42,363 nt of DNA from a virus: positions 1 to 42,363 of the IMG/VR virus record IMGVR_UViG_3300045141_000462; one strand, 5' to 3'. Positions 29,538 to 39,900 of this stretch are shown here, piece after piece; within the stretch, counting starts at the first letter, position 1; each line of letters opens with the position of its first letter. The notes beneath the pieces are model-generated. The model was not told where the DNA came from. It did not search any database and saw only the letters and a program-made list of their open reading frames with translations. The position numbers and the translations under genes were made by a program.

Positions 29538-31660
29538 TGGCCACTCTGACGAAAACCGGCTCGTCGAACGGGTGGGGCAAGTCCGCGTCCGCGGAAGAGA
29601 CCATGCAGCAACTCACGTGCGAGCTCGCCGACCAGTTGCAGCGCGACTTCCACGATCGCGACGTCCTGTATCGCGACATCGACGCCACCCTGTTTTCGAA
29701 TTTCCCGATCGAGATCCCCGAGGCGTACAGAAAAACGGCGGTGGAGGTCAGAGCTCCACTGGCCCTGCACATCGCCCAGAACGTGGCCGCCGCCCTGAGT
29801 GTCAACGCCCCGACCGTGGGGTTCCGACCCGTCGGCTTCGGCGATGTCTACCAGGAGAACTCGACGCGCCGGGAGCGCTTCTTCGAAGCCTCGTGGCAGC
29901 GCCAGGAACAGGAAGCCCGACGGCAGCTGAGCCGCCTCTTCATGTGGAGCCTCGCCGTTAAAGGGGAAGGCATCTTAAAAACCTTAGAGCGGAGCGCCGC
30001 GGCGTGGAGCACGTACGCGCTCGACTCCGAGGCGTACCAGAAAGAGCTCGAGCAGGACGGCCTCGATCAGCACGCCCAGGACATGGCGTACGACAAGCAC
30101 ACCGAGAACCTGAAGCTCGGGCTGCCGTACCCGATCGCCACCACCGACGTCCCACCCGAATCTTTCTATTACACCCGCAACGAGAACGGCTACACGTCGG
30201 TGGTCGAGATCAAGGACGTGCCGTACCTCGAAGCCCTCGAGCGGTTCGGCGCCGAGCTCGACTCCTCGGGCAACGTCCGTGCTCCCTCAAAAGACCGCAG
30301 CTTCGATCCGCAGGCGGCCCAGCTCGCGCGCCCCGAGTGGAGCCACATCATGAAGACGGCCGGCTCCACCACTTTGAAATGCATCGAGGCCTGGGACGAG
30401 CACGTGCAGGTGGTGTGCCTGTCGGGTCCCAACCAGATCGCGAAGGGCAACGACCAGTCCACCCTGTGCAAGGTCACCCAGCACAGTTACGGGGATCCCC
30501 ACCTGCACACCCTCAGAGGCCCGTACTTCCACGCCCTCGGCATCACTACCGCGTCGAGACTGCCTGAGCACGCCGGCCTCAGCGTCCTGTACGGCTACCT
30601 GCAGCTCTTCCGCCTGATCGACTCTCTGCTCACCATGCAGGGCAATAGCGCGTACCTGACCGGCTTCCCGGCCTGGAAGCAGACCACCAACCCGAACCAG
30701 ATCCCCGGTTTGCCGTACGGGGCCAGCGGCCAGGAGCAGGCCGTCCAGGACCGCCTCGAGCCGGGCAAGCTCTACCCCTTCGACGTCACCCCCGTCGACC
30801 AGCCCCAGTCCGGCCAGGACGCGTCGAAGCTGCTCACCAACGTGCAACAGTTGGTCGAACGGGCTATGCCGGCCGCGTTCAGTGGCGCGGTGGGTGCCGA
30901 CCAGTCGGGCTACGCCCTCAACCAGGCCGCCTACCTCGCCGGGCTCGCCTTTAACCCGATCGTGAGTAACGCCGAGGTCGCGCTCGCCGAGCGCACTGGC
31001 TTCGAGTCCTGGCTGATCGAGAACCGCATCGCCGAGTCGGTCTATGCCTGGGGCGAACAGCCCGGCAAAACGGGTGGCCGAGGCGCCGGCCAGACCAAGG
31101 GCTCGTGGCTGCGCATGGACCCCGCCGACCTCGAGGGCATTCACAGGTACACGGTCCGCCTCAGCCCGAGTACGCCGAGCAACGAGATCATCCAGATCAG
31201 ATCCATCGGCGAGAAGATGCAGCTCAAGCTGATCACCTACGAGGACGCGGTCACCGAGGCGGGCGGCAACCCCGACGAGGTCGAACGGAGTTGGCTGTTG
31301 CACGATCTCAAGCAGAGCCCCGAGATCCAGCAGCAGTTGAAGGACGCCGTCTTCCAGAAACTCGGCACCATCCAGGCCAAACGCGTCAACGCCGCCGGCA
31401 ACCCCAGCCCGGCCGAGATGGCCGGGCTGCAGACCGGCGCGGTCACCAACGTGCCCGGTACGCCCGGCACCCCGCCGTCGGGACCCATGCCCGGCGGCAT
31501 GCCCCCGAACCCGGTGCCGTCGCCCGGAGCGGGCCTGCCTCTCGCGCCACCCCCTCCCGGCGGTGGTGGGCTGGCCATGCCTCCCGGCGGCGCGCCGGCT
31601 GGCAACGTCGTGGTGCCCAATCCGCCGCCCAACATGCTGCCCATGGGACCGGGGCGTTAG
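29537..31660 (+). CDS. Portal protein
   Basis: A 707-aa protein directly after TerL. Features are an N-terminal helical region with FHDRDVLYRDID and the conserved-looking IAQNVAAALSVNAPTVGF, the middle beta/helix wing, and LSVLYGYLQLFRLIDSLLTMQGNSAYL, a long helix as found in the portal crown stem. The C-terminal 100 residues are a Pro/Gly-rich disordered tail. It forms the dodecameric ring for DNA entry and exit. Order TerL-portal and size fit well; no Walker or nuclease motif is present. The start overlaps the small ORF before it. Confidence 0.78.
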   Translation: MATLTKTGSSNGWGKSASAEETMQQLTCELADQLQRDFHDRDVLYRDIDATLFSNFPIEIPEAYRKTAVEVRAPLALHIAQNVAAALSVNAPTVGFRPVGFGDVYQENSTRRERFFEASWQRQEQEARRQLSRLFMWSLAVKGEGILKTLERSAAAWSTYALDSEAYQKELEQDGLDQHAQDMAYDKHTENLKLGLPYPIATTDVPPESFYYTRNENGYTSVVEIKDVPYLEALERFGAELDSSGNVRAPSKDRSFDPQAAQLARPEWSHIMKTAGSTTLKCIEAWDEHVQVVCLSGPNQIAKGNDQSTLCKVTQHSYGDPHLHTLRGPYFHALGITTASRLPEHAGLSVLYGYLQLFRLIDSLLTMQGNSAYLTGFPAWKQTTNPNQIPGLPYGASGQEQAVQDRLEPGKLYPFDVTPVDQPQSGQDASKLLTNVQQLVERAMPAAFSGAVGADQSGYALNQAAYLAGLAFNPIVSNAEVALAERTGFESWLIENRIAESVYAWGEQPGKTGGRGAGQTKGSWLRMDPADLEGIHRYTVRLSPSTPSNEIIQIRSIGEKMQLKLITYEDAVTEAGGNPDEVERSWLLHDLKQSPEIQQQLKDAVFQKLGTIQAKRVNAAGNPSPAEMAGLQTGAVTNVPGTPGTPPSGPMPGGMPPNPVPSPGAGLPLAPPPPGGGGLAMPPGGAPAGNVVVPNPPPNMLPMGPGR

Positions 31661-31906
31661 ATGCCGTCACTGGAAGAGCGGATGCACCATCACCTGCTGT
31701 CGTACGAGGAAATGGTGCGGCAAGTACAACTCGAGTACGACCCGACGGTTACCGAGTCCGAGTCGCTGAAGGACTTCAAGCAGTCGCGTGAGGTCCAGGC
31801 GGAACTGGTGTACCAGACGGTGGTGAGACTGCACGCCACTGGCAAATGGACCGACGAGGACCTGCTCGAGTTCGCGCGCGCGTGGTGGACGAGGATACAT
31901 CGCTGA
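31661..31906 (+). CDS. Small helical hypothetical protein
   Basis: An 81-aa, mostly helical protein (LEERMHHHLLSYEEMVRQVQ, LYQTVVRLHATGKW, DEDLLEFARAWWTRI), directly after the portal gene. It may be a small head or ejection protein. No family recognised. Confidence 0.5.
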   Translation: MPSLEERMHHHLLSYEEMVRQVQLEYDPTVTESESLKDFKQSREVQAELVYQTVVRLHATGKWTDEDLLEFARAWWTRIHR

Positions 31907-32337
31907 TGCCGGGCGAGCCGACTCTCCTCGATAGCGTCTCCACCGACCTCGCGCTGTGGTTGGACCAGGAGTCGACGCGCATCGCCGCGGCCATGGCCCC
32001 GCAGGGCAACGCCCCGTTCGCGGCCCAGATCTCCGAGACGGATAAGCTCGAGTATTACCGGGCGCAGCTGTTCAATCCGGACGGCACGCCGAATCTGCAG
32101 GGCCGCCAGCAGGAGATGCAGCGCCTCGGGCCGCAGGGGTTCACCCAGGTCTACAAGACGGTGCTGAAGGCGTATCCGCAACTCAGGCTGCCGACTCCGC
32201 CCGGCATGCCGAGCGGCCCGGTCACCGAGATGACCCCGCCCCAGGCGCCCAGCGGCGTGCCGGTGCCGGCCGTGCCCCGCGGCATGCTCACGGCTCCGAA
32301 TCCCAACATCACGCCCGTGGTCCCGTTCGGCGGGTAA
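31906..32337 (+). CDS. Proline-rich virion-region protein
   Basis: A 143-aa protein starting in a TGATG overlap. The N-terminal 90 residues are helical (TDKLEYYRAQLFNPDG, MQRLGPQGFTQVYKTVLKAY). The C-terminal part is Pro/Val-rich and disordered. It lies between the portal and the ejection-protein block. Function unknown. Confidence 0.5.
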   Translation: MPGEPTLLDSVSTDLALWLDQESTRIAAAMAPQGNAPFAAQISETDKLEYYRAQLFNPDGTPNLQGRQQEMQRLGPQGFTQVYKTVLKAYPQLRLPTPPGMPSGPVTEMTPPQAPSGVPVPAVPRGMLTAPNPNITPVVPFGG

Positions 32338-32346
32338 GGAGGAGCC

Positions 32347-33954
32347 ATGGCGACCTTTACCGTTCCCATCACCGGTCCTGACGGCGGCAAGGGCACCATC
32401 ACCGTCAATGCGTCCGACGCGGCCGCGGCGGTCGACAACGCCAAGCAGGGCGGCAACACCCCCACCGGTAGCGCCACCCTCGTCGGCGGCAGCCCCAGCG
32501 CTCCGTCCACTCCGGGCAACAACAACCCCTCGAACAACAACAACAGCGGCGGTACTGGCGCCAACATCGCCGCCGGGCAGTTATTGCTGAGCCAGGCCCA
32601 GAACGCGGCCACGCAGGCCTACAACAACGCCAAACTGGCCCTCGACACCGACCAGGAGGCGTACCAGAAAGCCGCTCAGGCCGCCGCCACCCTGATCGCC
32701 CAGGCCGGTGTCACCGGCACCTACAACGGCATGCCTACTCAGGCAGCCATCAAGCAGGCTGCCGACATCGCCCAGCAGCAGGCGACCACGATGTCGAACT
32801 ACGCCCAGCAGTTCGGCGTGTGGGGTACGCCGACCTCGGGGCAGCAGACTCTCGCCGCCCAGCAGCAAGGCATCGCTCAGGCTGCCCAGGCTGCCCAGTT
32901 GACGGGCTGGTACACCCCGTACACGTATACCCCGCCGACCGCTGTGCCGGGTGCGGCAACGCCCGGTGCGACAACTCCGGGCCAGGCCACTCCGGCCCAG
33001 GCCGCTCCGCTCACCCAGGACAGTTACCTCCAGGCGCGTACTGCCCAGTTGCAGCAGATCGGCCAGAGCGCCGCGCAGGCACAGCAGACTGCCCAATCGG
33101 AATGGGCACAGGGCTACGCCCAGAGCGGCAACGTCGCTTACGGCATGCCGACCGGCCTGAGCACCGCCGGCGCACCCGCAACCGGAGCAGCCTGGCAGGC
33201 CCCCACCTCCGACCAGTGGATGACCGCGCGCGTGCCGCAATTGCAATCCAACGGCATGGGCGTCACCCAGGCGACGCAGACCGCCCAGGCCGAGTGGGCA
33301 CAGGGCTCCGCGCAGTCAGGCAACGTGGCGTATGGCATGCCGTCCGGGATCAGTTTCACCGCGCCCGCGCCAGCAGCAACCACGCCGGCTCCGACGGGTG
33401 CCCCCGTAGACCAGGCGAGCGGGCAGCCGAGCGCGAGCACCCCACCGGGTGTGCCGCCGGGGTGGACCCCCGGTCAGCCGGTGCAGACCCTGGCCGCGTG
33501 GCAGGCGCAGCAGACCGCCGCTCAGAACTACCTGACCATGATGGCTGGACTCAGAGGTCCGGCCGATTACGCGAAATATCAGCAGGTTCTTGGAAGCACC
33601 CCCGGCGGCATGAAGGATCTCGTGGCGGCCGCGGCTGGCCAGTACATCCCCGGTGGCGGGGCGACCACCGGCGTGCAGCCCACCGCGGTCAACATGAGCA
33701 ACTTCCTCGGTAGCGCCACTGGCGGCCAGCCCACCGATCCCTCCGGCCAGGCCGCCCTGAACACGCTGGTGGCGCCAAACCAACTTGCGCCGCAAACCTG
33801 GAATTCGTTAACGCCTTCGCAGCAGCAGCTCCTCCTCGGCCAGTGGGAATCTCAGGGCTACACCAAGGACGACGCCCAGGCACTGTTCAACCAGAGTTTG
33901 CCCAAGTACGCCCCGCAGACGGGCATCGGCGCGGGAACGTTCAAGCTCCAGTAG
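32347..33954 (+). CDS. Ala/Gln-rich internal virion protein with duplicated block
   Basis: A 535-aa low-complexity protein with strong AGGAGG upstream. Residues 1-50 form a small beta domain (GPDGGKGTITVNAS). The rest is helical and rich in Ala, Gln and Thr. Residues 230-273 and 294-337 are duplicates with a 64-residue period (AQSEWAQG, AQSGNVAYGMP in both). Such sequences are typical of podovirus internal or ejected core proteins. Position before the giant polyvalent protein supports this. No enzyme motif is seen. Confidence 0.6.
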   Translation: MATFTVPITGPDGGKGTITVNASDAAAAVDNAKQGGNTPTGSATLVGGSPSAPSTPGNNNPSNNNNSGGTGANIAAGQLLLSQAQNAATQAYNNAKLALDTDQEAYQKAAQAAATLIAQAGVTGTYNGMPTQAAIKQAADIAQQQATTMSNYAQQFGVWGTPTSGQQTLAAQQQGIAQAAQAAQLTGWYTPYTYTPPTAVPGAATPGATTPGQATPAQAAPLTQDSYLQARTAQLQQIGQSAAQAQQTAQSEWAQGYAQSGNVAYGMPTGLSTAGAPATGAAWQAPTSDQWMTARVPQLQSNGMGVTQATQTAQAEWAQGSAQSGNVAYGMPSGISFTAPAPAATTPAPTGAPVDQASGQPSASTPPGVPPGWTPGQPVQTLAAWQAQQTAAQNYLTMMAGLRGPADYAKYQQVLGSTPGGMKDLVAAAAGQYIPGGGATTGVQPTAVNMSNFLGSATGGQPTDPSGQAALNTLVAPNQLAPQTWNSLTPSQQQLLLGQWESQGYTKDDAQALFNQSLPKYAPQTGIGAGTFKLQ

Positions 33955-33960
33955 AACAAC

Positions 33961-36900
33961 ATGCCCGATTTACCGGACGTCCCGGAAGACCAGTACCGCC
34001 AGTACGAGGCCGACCAGTTCCAGCAGCAGGCCAGCCGTCGGATCGACGGCCTGAGTTTCGAGAATGCGGCGAATTCACGCATTGCCACACTGGAACGTCC
34101 ACCGTCCAGCGATAGCCTGACCAATCCACTGGGCACCGGGAATATCACCCCATCGCAAGCTCCACCTCCGGAACCCCCGGTCGAGGCTCCCGTCCCGCCT
34201 CCGCCCTCCCCAGCCCCCATCGCTCCCCCTGAGCCCTCGCCGCCACCGCCGGACCAACCTCCTCCAGCGGATGTGGTGGGGCCACCTCCACCACCGGTTG
34301 TGACGGCACCCCAACCGGTGGTGGCACCGCCTCCACCGACTCCTCCGACTGACTGGTTCGGGAGTGCGCTGAACGCGGCAGCCGGCGCTGGCGCCAACGT
34401 CCAGACCTTTGCCAACGACCTGACGTCACGCGTGGCCAGCGGCGGGCAGGACATCATGGGCCACGCCATCAACGCGGTGGCCCAGGCCGGCGGCGACGTG
34501 CAGCAATTCGCCAGCACGTTCACTCCACCTCCTCCGACTCCGACTCCGCCTGTGGCCGCGACGGCACTGAGTACGTCGGGGTCGCAGGCGGGGACGGGCG
34601 ACCTGCAGGCCTACGCGCAGCAGATGGCCTCGAAGTACGGCATCGACCCGCGGGTGTTCGTCGCCCAGATCCAGCAGGAGTCCGGCTTCAATCCGTCGGC
34701 CAGGAGTGGCGCGGGTGCCCAGGGCATCGCCCAGTTCATGCCGGCCACGGCTGCCGGCGTGGGCCTCGACCCTTCTGATCCCTACGCCAGCCTGGAGGCG
34801 GCGGCCCGGATGGACGCCCAGAACCTCCAGAAGTACGGCGGCGACTGGTCGAAGACGCTGGCTGCCTATAACGCTGGGCCGGGCAACGTCGACAAGTACG
34901 GCGGGGTGCCGCCATTCCAGGAGACCCAGACCTACGTCAGGAACATCCTCGGCGCGGCTAAGAGTACGGGGCAGCAGGCGCTGGAAGGGGTGGGCAACGC
35001 GATCGGCGGCGCGGCCTCGGCTCTCGGAACCCAGGCGCGCAACGCGATCAACACCGTCAGCCAGTTCGGGGACGCCCAGCTCTCGAGCGATGAGGCCTAT
35101 TCAGCATGCGGCCCGGCCGCGGCTGTGCGCTTCGCCCAGATGTTCGGGCGCAACCCGACCCTGCGCGAGGCGACCGACCTGGCGAAAACCGTGGGCTGGA
35201 CGGTGGCCCAGGGCATGGCCGGCCTCGGTTCAGAAAAAGCGCTGATGGACAAGATGGGCGTGCCGACGACGATGGTCGGTCCCGATATCCAGCGCCTGGC
35301 GGCCGAAGCCCAGACGGGCAACCCGGTGACCATCAGCACCCAGGGCCACTACTTCACGGCCGATGGGTATGACCCCAATTCGGGCGCGTTCCACGTCGGC
35401 CGCAGCGGCCTCGACCTGAAGGGCGGCAGCGAGTGGATGACCCCGGCCCAGATGTCCGCGCTGATGGGACCCGTCCAGGGCGGCCTGCTGGCCGACAACC
35501 CACAGGTGCCGGCGCCCAGCACAGCCGACCAGGGCTCGAACCCGCGGGGTTTTCTCGATCGCGCGAAGGACGCTATCGGCGGTGCCTTCAGCGCGGTGGG
35601 CACCGCCGTGCAGCAGGCTGTCCCGTCGTCGCTCGGGACGGCCGACCATGACGTCAATCGTCTGGACAACGCGGTGCAGCAAGCCTCCAGCCTCAGTGCC
35701 GCGGCGGACACCATGGGCATCATGGAGCCCGTGGCCAATCCGCCGACCCCGTCGGACTCGCTGACCAACCCCCTCGGTACGGGCAACCTCGCGCCGCCGC
35801 CGAGTCCGGTCGATCGGTTGAAGAGCGCGTTCGGGGATTTCATCGATCAGATGCAGGGTCAGGGCCAGGGCGGTGTCATGACGGCCGCTCAACAGCCCAC
35901 GCCCAGCGACACGCTGACGAACCCCACGCGCTCCACGGTGATGCCCGCGGATCGAAGTCTTCAGCCATCGACGCCCGGTCTCACCGAGGGGCCAATTCCT
36001 CCAGGCATCCCCATCGTGAGCGGCGCGGGCAACCTCGCCGCCAACGCGATCAACACCGTTGGCGATGCGGTCAAGGCCAACATTCAGAACGATCCCAGTC
36101 TGCTGGCGCAGGTGGTGCGCGCCGTGGCTGGCGGGGAAAGCTCGACGGCGATTCAGCGTGATCTGATGGCCAAGTACGGCACCTGGATTCCCGACGACCG
36201 CTTCACGCCAGAGGACCGAGATCGAGCTGGCAGTCTGGCGATGCTCGTCGGCGGTGCGGAGATGGGCGGCGCAGGCGATGCTGTCGATGCCCTGGGCAAC
36301 AAGATCAAGCCGCTCGAGGAGCAAGCTGCCCAGTTGGCCGGCCGTACCCTCGAGGGAGGCGCGGGATTGCTGGGGCTCGGCCAACCAGCGGCATCGCCCG
36401 CAGCAGCAGCGAGTGCTTCCGCGACGCCGAGCCTCGAGGACTTCCTGCGGACGGCGCCGCGTGCGGATGACGTGGTGCCGACCCAGACGGTCGATCAGCT
36501 TGCCCAGAATCTGCGCACACGCACGGGACCGCCCGGCATCAGCATCGAGCGCGGCTACATGGGTATCCCTGGCGGCCCCGAGGTCGCCGACACCGGTACG
36601 CGGTACGTGGTCTCGCGCAATGCCCAGGGCGAGCCGGTCGGCGTGCTCGAGATGCATATCGATCAACCGAGTGGGCAGCCCGGGCTGCTGCAGGTCGCGG
36701 TCGATCCAGCCTATCAGCGGCAGGGCATCGGCACCGCGCTGTACAAGGCGGCGCAGGACGCCGGGTTCGATGTCGAGGCGGCCAGTGGCGCGGGCGGCTA
36801 CACCGACGCGGGCGCTCGCTTCGCCTACGCACGCCGTTACCCGTCGGCAGACAGCGCCCAGGCCGCGGGCGTGCATCCACTCACCACCGTGGATCCGGTC

Positions 36901-39900
36901 GCGGCCCAGGCTGCTCATCCGTCCAACAGCGCCATGCCGCCCGAGTCCGCCGTGGCCAACCAGGCCGTCCATCAGGTTGGCGAGACGTCCGCTGCAGCCG
37001 GCACGCCCCTCGATCGAATCAACGCCATGTACGCGGCGCCGAAGGGCGGCGACTCGATCCCCCAGCGCCTGGCAAACGCCCGTACGGCGATCGTGCGGGC
37101 ATTGACCGATCGCGGCGTCGACATCGCCCAGGCGCAGCAGGCCTACGCTAAAGCCCTTGGCCGTCCGCTGAACGCGGACGAGATGATGTACGAGCTGAGC
37201 CGCCTGCAGCCGGGACCGGCGGCCGAGACGCGCCTGCAGCAGGGCCTCGCGCCAGCCATTCGCTCGGTCGGCGACGACTACCAGGCGTTGCGGAATTACG
37301 TCACCGCCCGGTCGAACATCCAGGTGGCCGACGGGGTCGGACAGGACCTCGTGCGGAACCTGGCCGATACCCAGGTGCCATCCAACCTGACAGACAAAGT
37401 CAACAGCGCGCAGACGAGCCTGCGCGGGCGTCAGGCAGCGCTCGAGCGTTTGCAGGCCGACAGTCTGCCAGACGACGCCAGGGTGGCCGCCGCGCAGCGC
37501 AGCGTCACCTCCGCCCAGCGCACCCTGACGCGCGCCCAGTCAGCGGTCGAGACCGCGCGGCAGGCCGTGCTCGACAGTGCCAGCCGCAGCGGCGCCGAGG
37601 CCACGGCCAACCGCATGTTCTCGGGCGGGGTCAACAAGGCCGACAGCGAGGCGGCCATCCAGCAGATCCAGCAGGAGCTCGGCCCAGAGCGGTTCGCCAG
37701 GGTGCAGGCCGCCGCCGATCAGGTCTCGGAGTACGGCCGCACCCTGCGCCAGCGGCTGGTCGACTCGGGCGTGCTCAGTGCCGACCAGGCCGACGAGATG
37801 GCCAGCAAGTACCCCGACTGGGTCAAGACCCGCATCCTGCAGCACATGGACGACGCGAGCGGTGGTGGCCAGGCGAGCGGCACGGGGATCGGGCTCGGCT
37901 CCCGCGACGTCCATGCCTACACCCAGGCCGGCACGGTCGCCGCGCGGGAGGACCCGCTGGCCTCGATGGTCGCCTACACCCACCAGGTCGAGAAAATGGC
38001 GATGAAGAACGACACCTTCAACGCCGCGGTCAAACTGGACCAGGCCAGTCCCAGCCCGCAGCTCCGCCCCGTGACAGGCGACTTCCACCCGACCAGCGAC
38101 CAGGCGACCGTGCAGGGCTTCATCAATGGCCAGAAGCAACGCTTCGTCACCGACAACAAGGCCCTGGGGCAGGCAATCGAGGGCGCCCACCAGACCTCGC
38201 TGCCGAAGTTTATGACTGCCTGGGCGAACGTGTTCCGCAACGTCGCCGCCAGTCGCAACCCCGCGTTTGTCGCCGGGCACGCGAGCTTCACCATCCCGCA
38301 ATACATTTTCCGCCAGACCGCGCTCGAGGGCGGCCCGCAAGCCCTGCCGCGCGTGTTGAGCGAACTGGTCAAGGGGTACGGGGACGTCTTCCAGGGGATG
38401 CTGCAGGGCAAAACGCTGGCCGAGGCTGGCGAAGGCACCCAGCAGTTGCTGCTGGGCGGCGGCGGCCAGTTCGGAGCGCTCAGCGGCAGCAGCCAGGACG
38501 CGGCCAGAATGGTCGAGCAGATGCGCGGCATCCCGATCAACTCCGCCGCCGGCGTGCGGACCCTGATGAAGGACCTGATCACCCTCAAGCCGGTCGAGAA
38601 TCTCGTCAACCGTGTCGACTACGGCCCGCGCGTGGCGGCCATGCGCCTGGCCGAACAGCGCGGCATGAACCCGGTGCAGGCGATTGTCGCGGGACGGGAC
38701 GCGACGATCGACTTCAACCGCGGCGGCACGGCGACGCGCCTGCTGTCGCAGATGATTCCGTTCCTGAATGTCGGCGTGCAGGGTCCGCTCCAGGTGGCGC
38801 GTACCTTCCAGAGCAACCCGCGCGCGGCGATCTTCACGGCCGGCTCGTTGATCGGCATGCCCACCGTCGCGGCCGAGATCTGGAACAACGCCGACCCGCA
38901 GCGCGCGAAGGACTACGCCGACGTGCCCAAATACATCAAGGACCAGGGCATCGTGATCATGCTCCCGACCGAAGCGCCCGTCGACGCTCGAGGCGACCGC
39001 CACCCGCAGTTTGCCTGGATCAACACCCGCAACTGGTCCCCGTTCGTGTCGATGGCGCGCGAAGCGACCGACCGCGCCATGGGCAAGGACACCGGTAGCT
39101 GGCAGGACGCTGCCGGTTCGATGCTGGCCGGTGCTCTGCCGGTGCAGGCCACTGGCCCGGCGGACCTGGCCCAGAAGATGGCGCTCAGCCTGCCCGGGGT
39201 GCAGACCGCCGCTCAGCTCGCGCTGAACAAGGATTTTTACCGTAACCGCGACATCGTCACCAACCGCGCCGACGTGGCCGCCAGCCCGACGGCCAAGTGG
39301 CTGACTCCCGCCGCGCAGGGACTGGCCGACGTGGTGGCGCCCGGCTCGACGGCGCGGCCCTCGGCGATCGACTTCGCCATCCGCAACATCGGCGCCGGCA
39401 CCGCGACCGCCGGGCTGAGTGCTACCGACATGGCGCTCAAGAGCGCCGGCTACGGCCCGGCCCAGAAGCCCAACCAGGCTGCCGCGGGGCCGTCGACCAT
39501 CCCGGTGCTGGGCAGTGTGGTCGGCCGTTTCGTGCGCGGCAACACCGGCGAGTCGCTGCAACAGGCGCGTCAGGCAGCGCTCACCCCGTCGGCCACCCAG
39601 CTCTTGCGCGACGCCGGGGTGCAGTACACCCCCACCCCGGTGCCGAGCACGGTGCAGGGCATCCCCCTGCAACTGGACGAGGAGACGCAACTGCAGGAGA
39701 CCGCCAACCGCTATGTCGACGACTTCATCCACCGCACCGCTCAGACGGCAGGCTGGCAGCGAGCCACGCCGGCCCAGCGCCAGACCATGATCGAACAGGC
39801 AGTCAACCTGGGCCACCAGCGTGCCGAAGGCGAGATCCTGCGCGCCATTCCGGCCGAGGAGCGTCGTGCCCGTCTGGCTCAGGCCTTACCCCAGCGCGGC

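Noticed and set aside
37540-39816. Minus-strand 758-codon open frame opposite the giant protein
   Set aside because: Same shadow composition with no domain signal; the plus frame carries the polyvalent-protein pattern.
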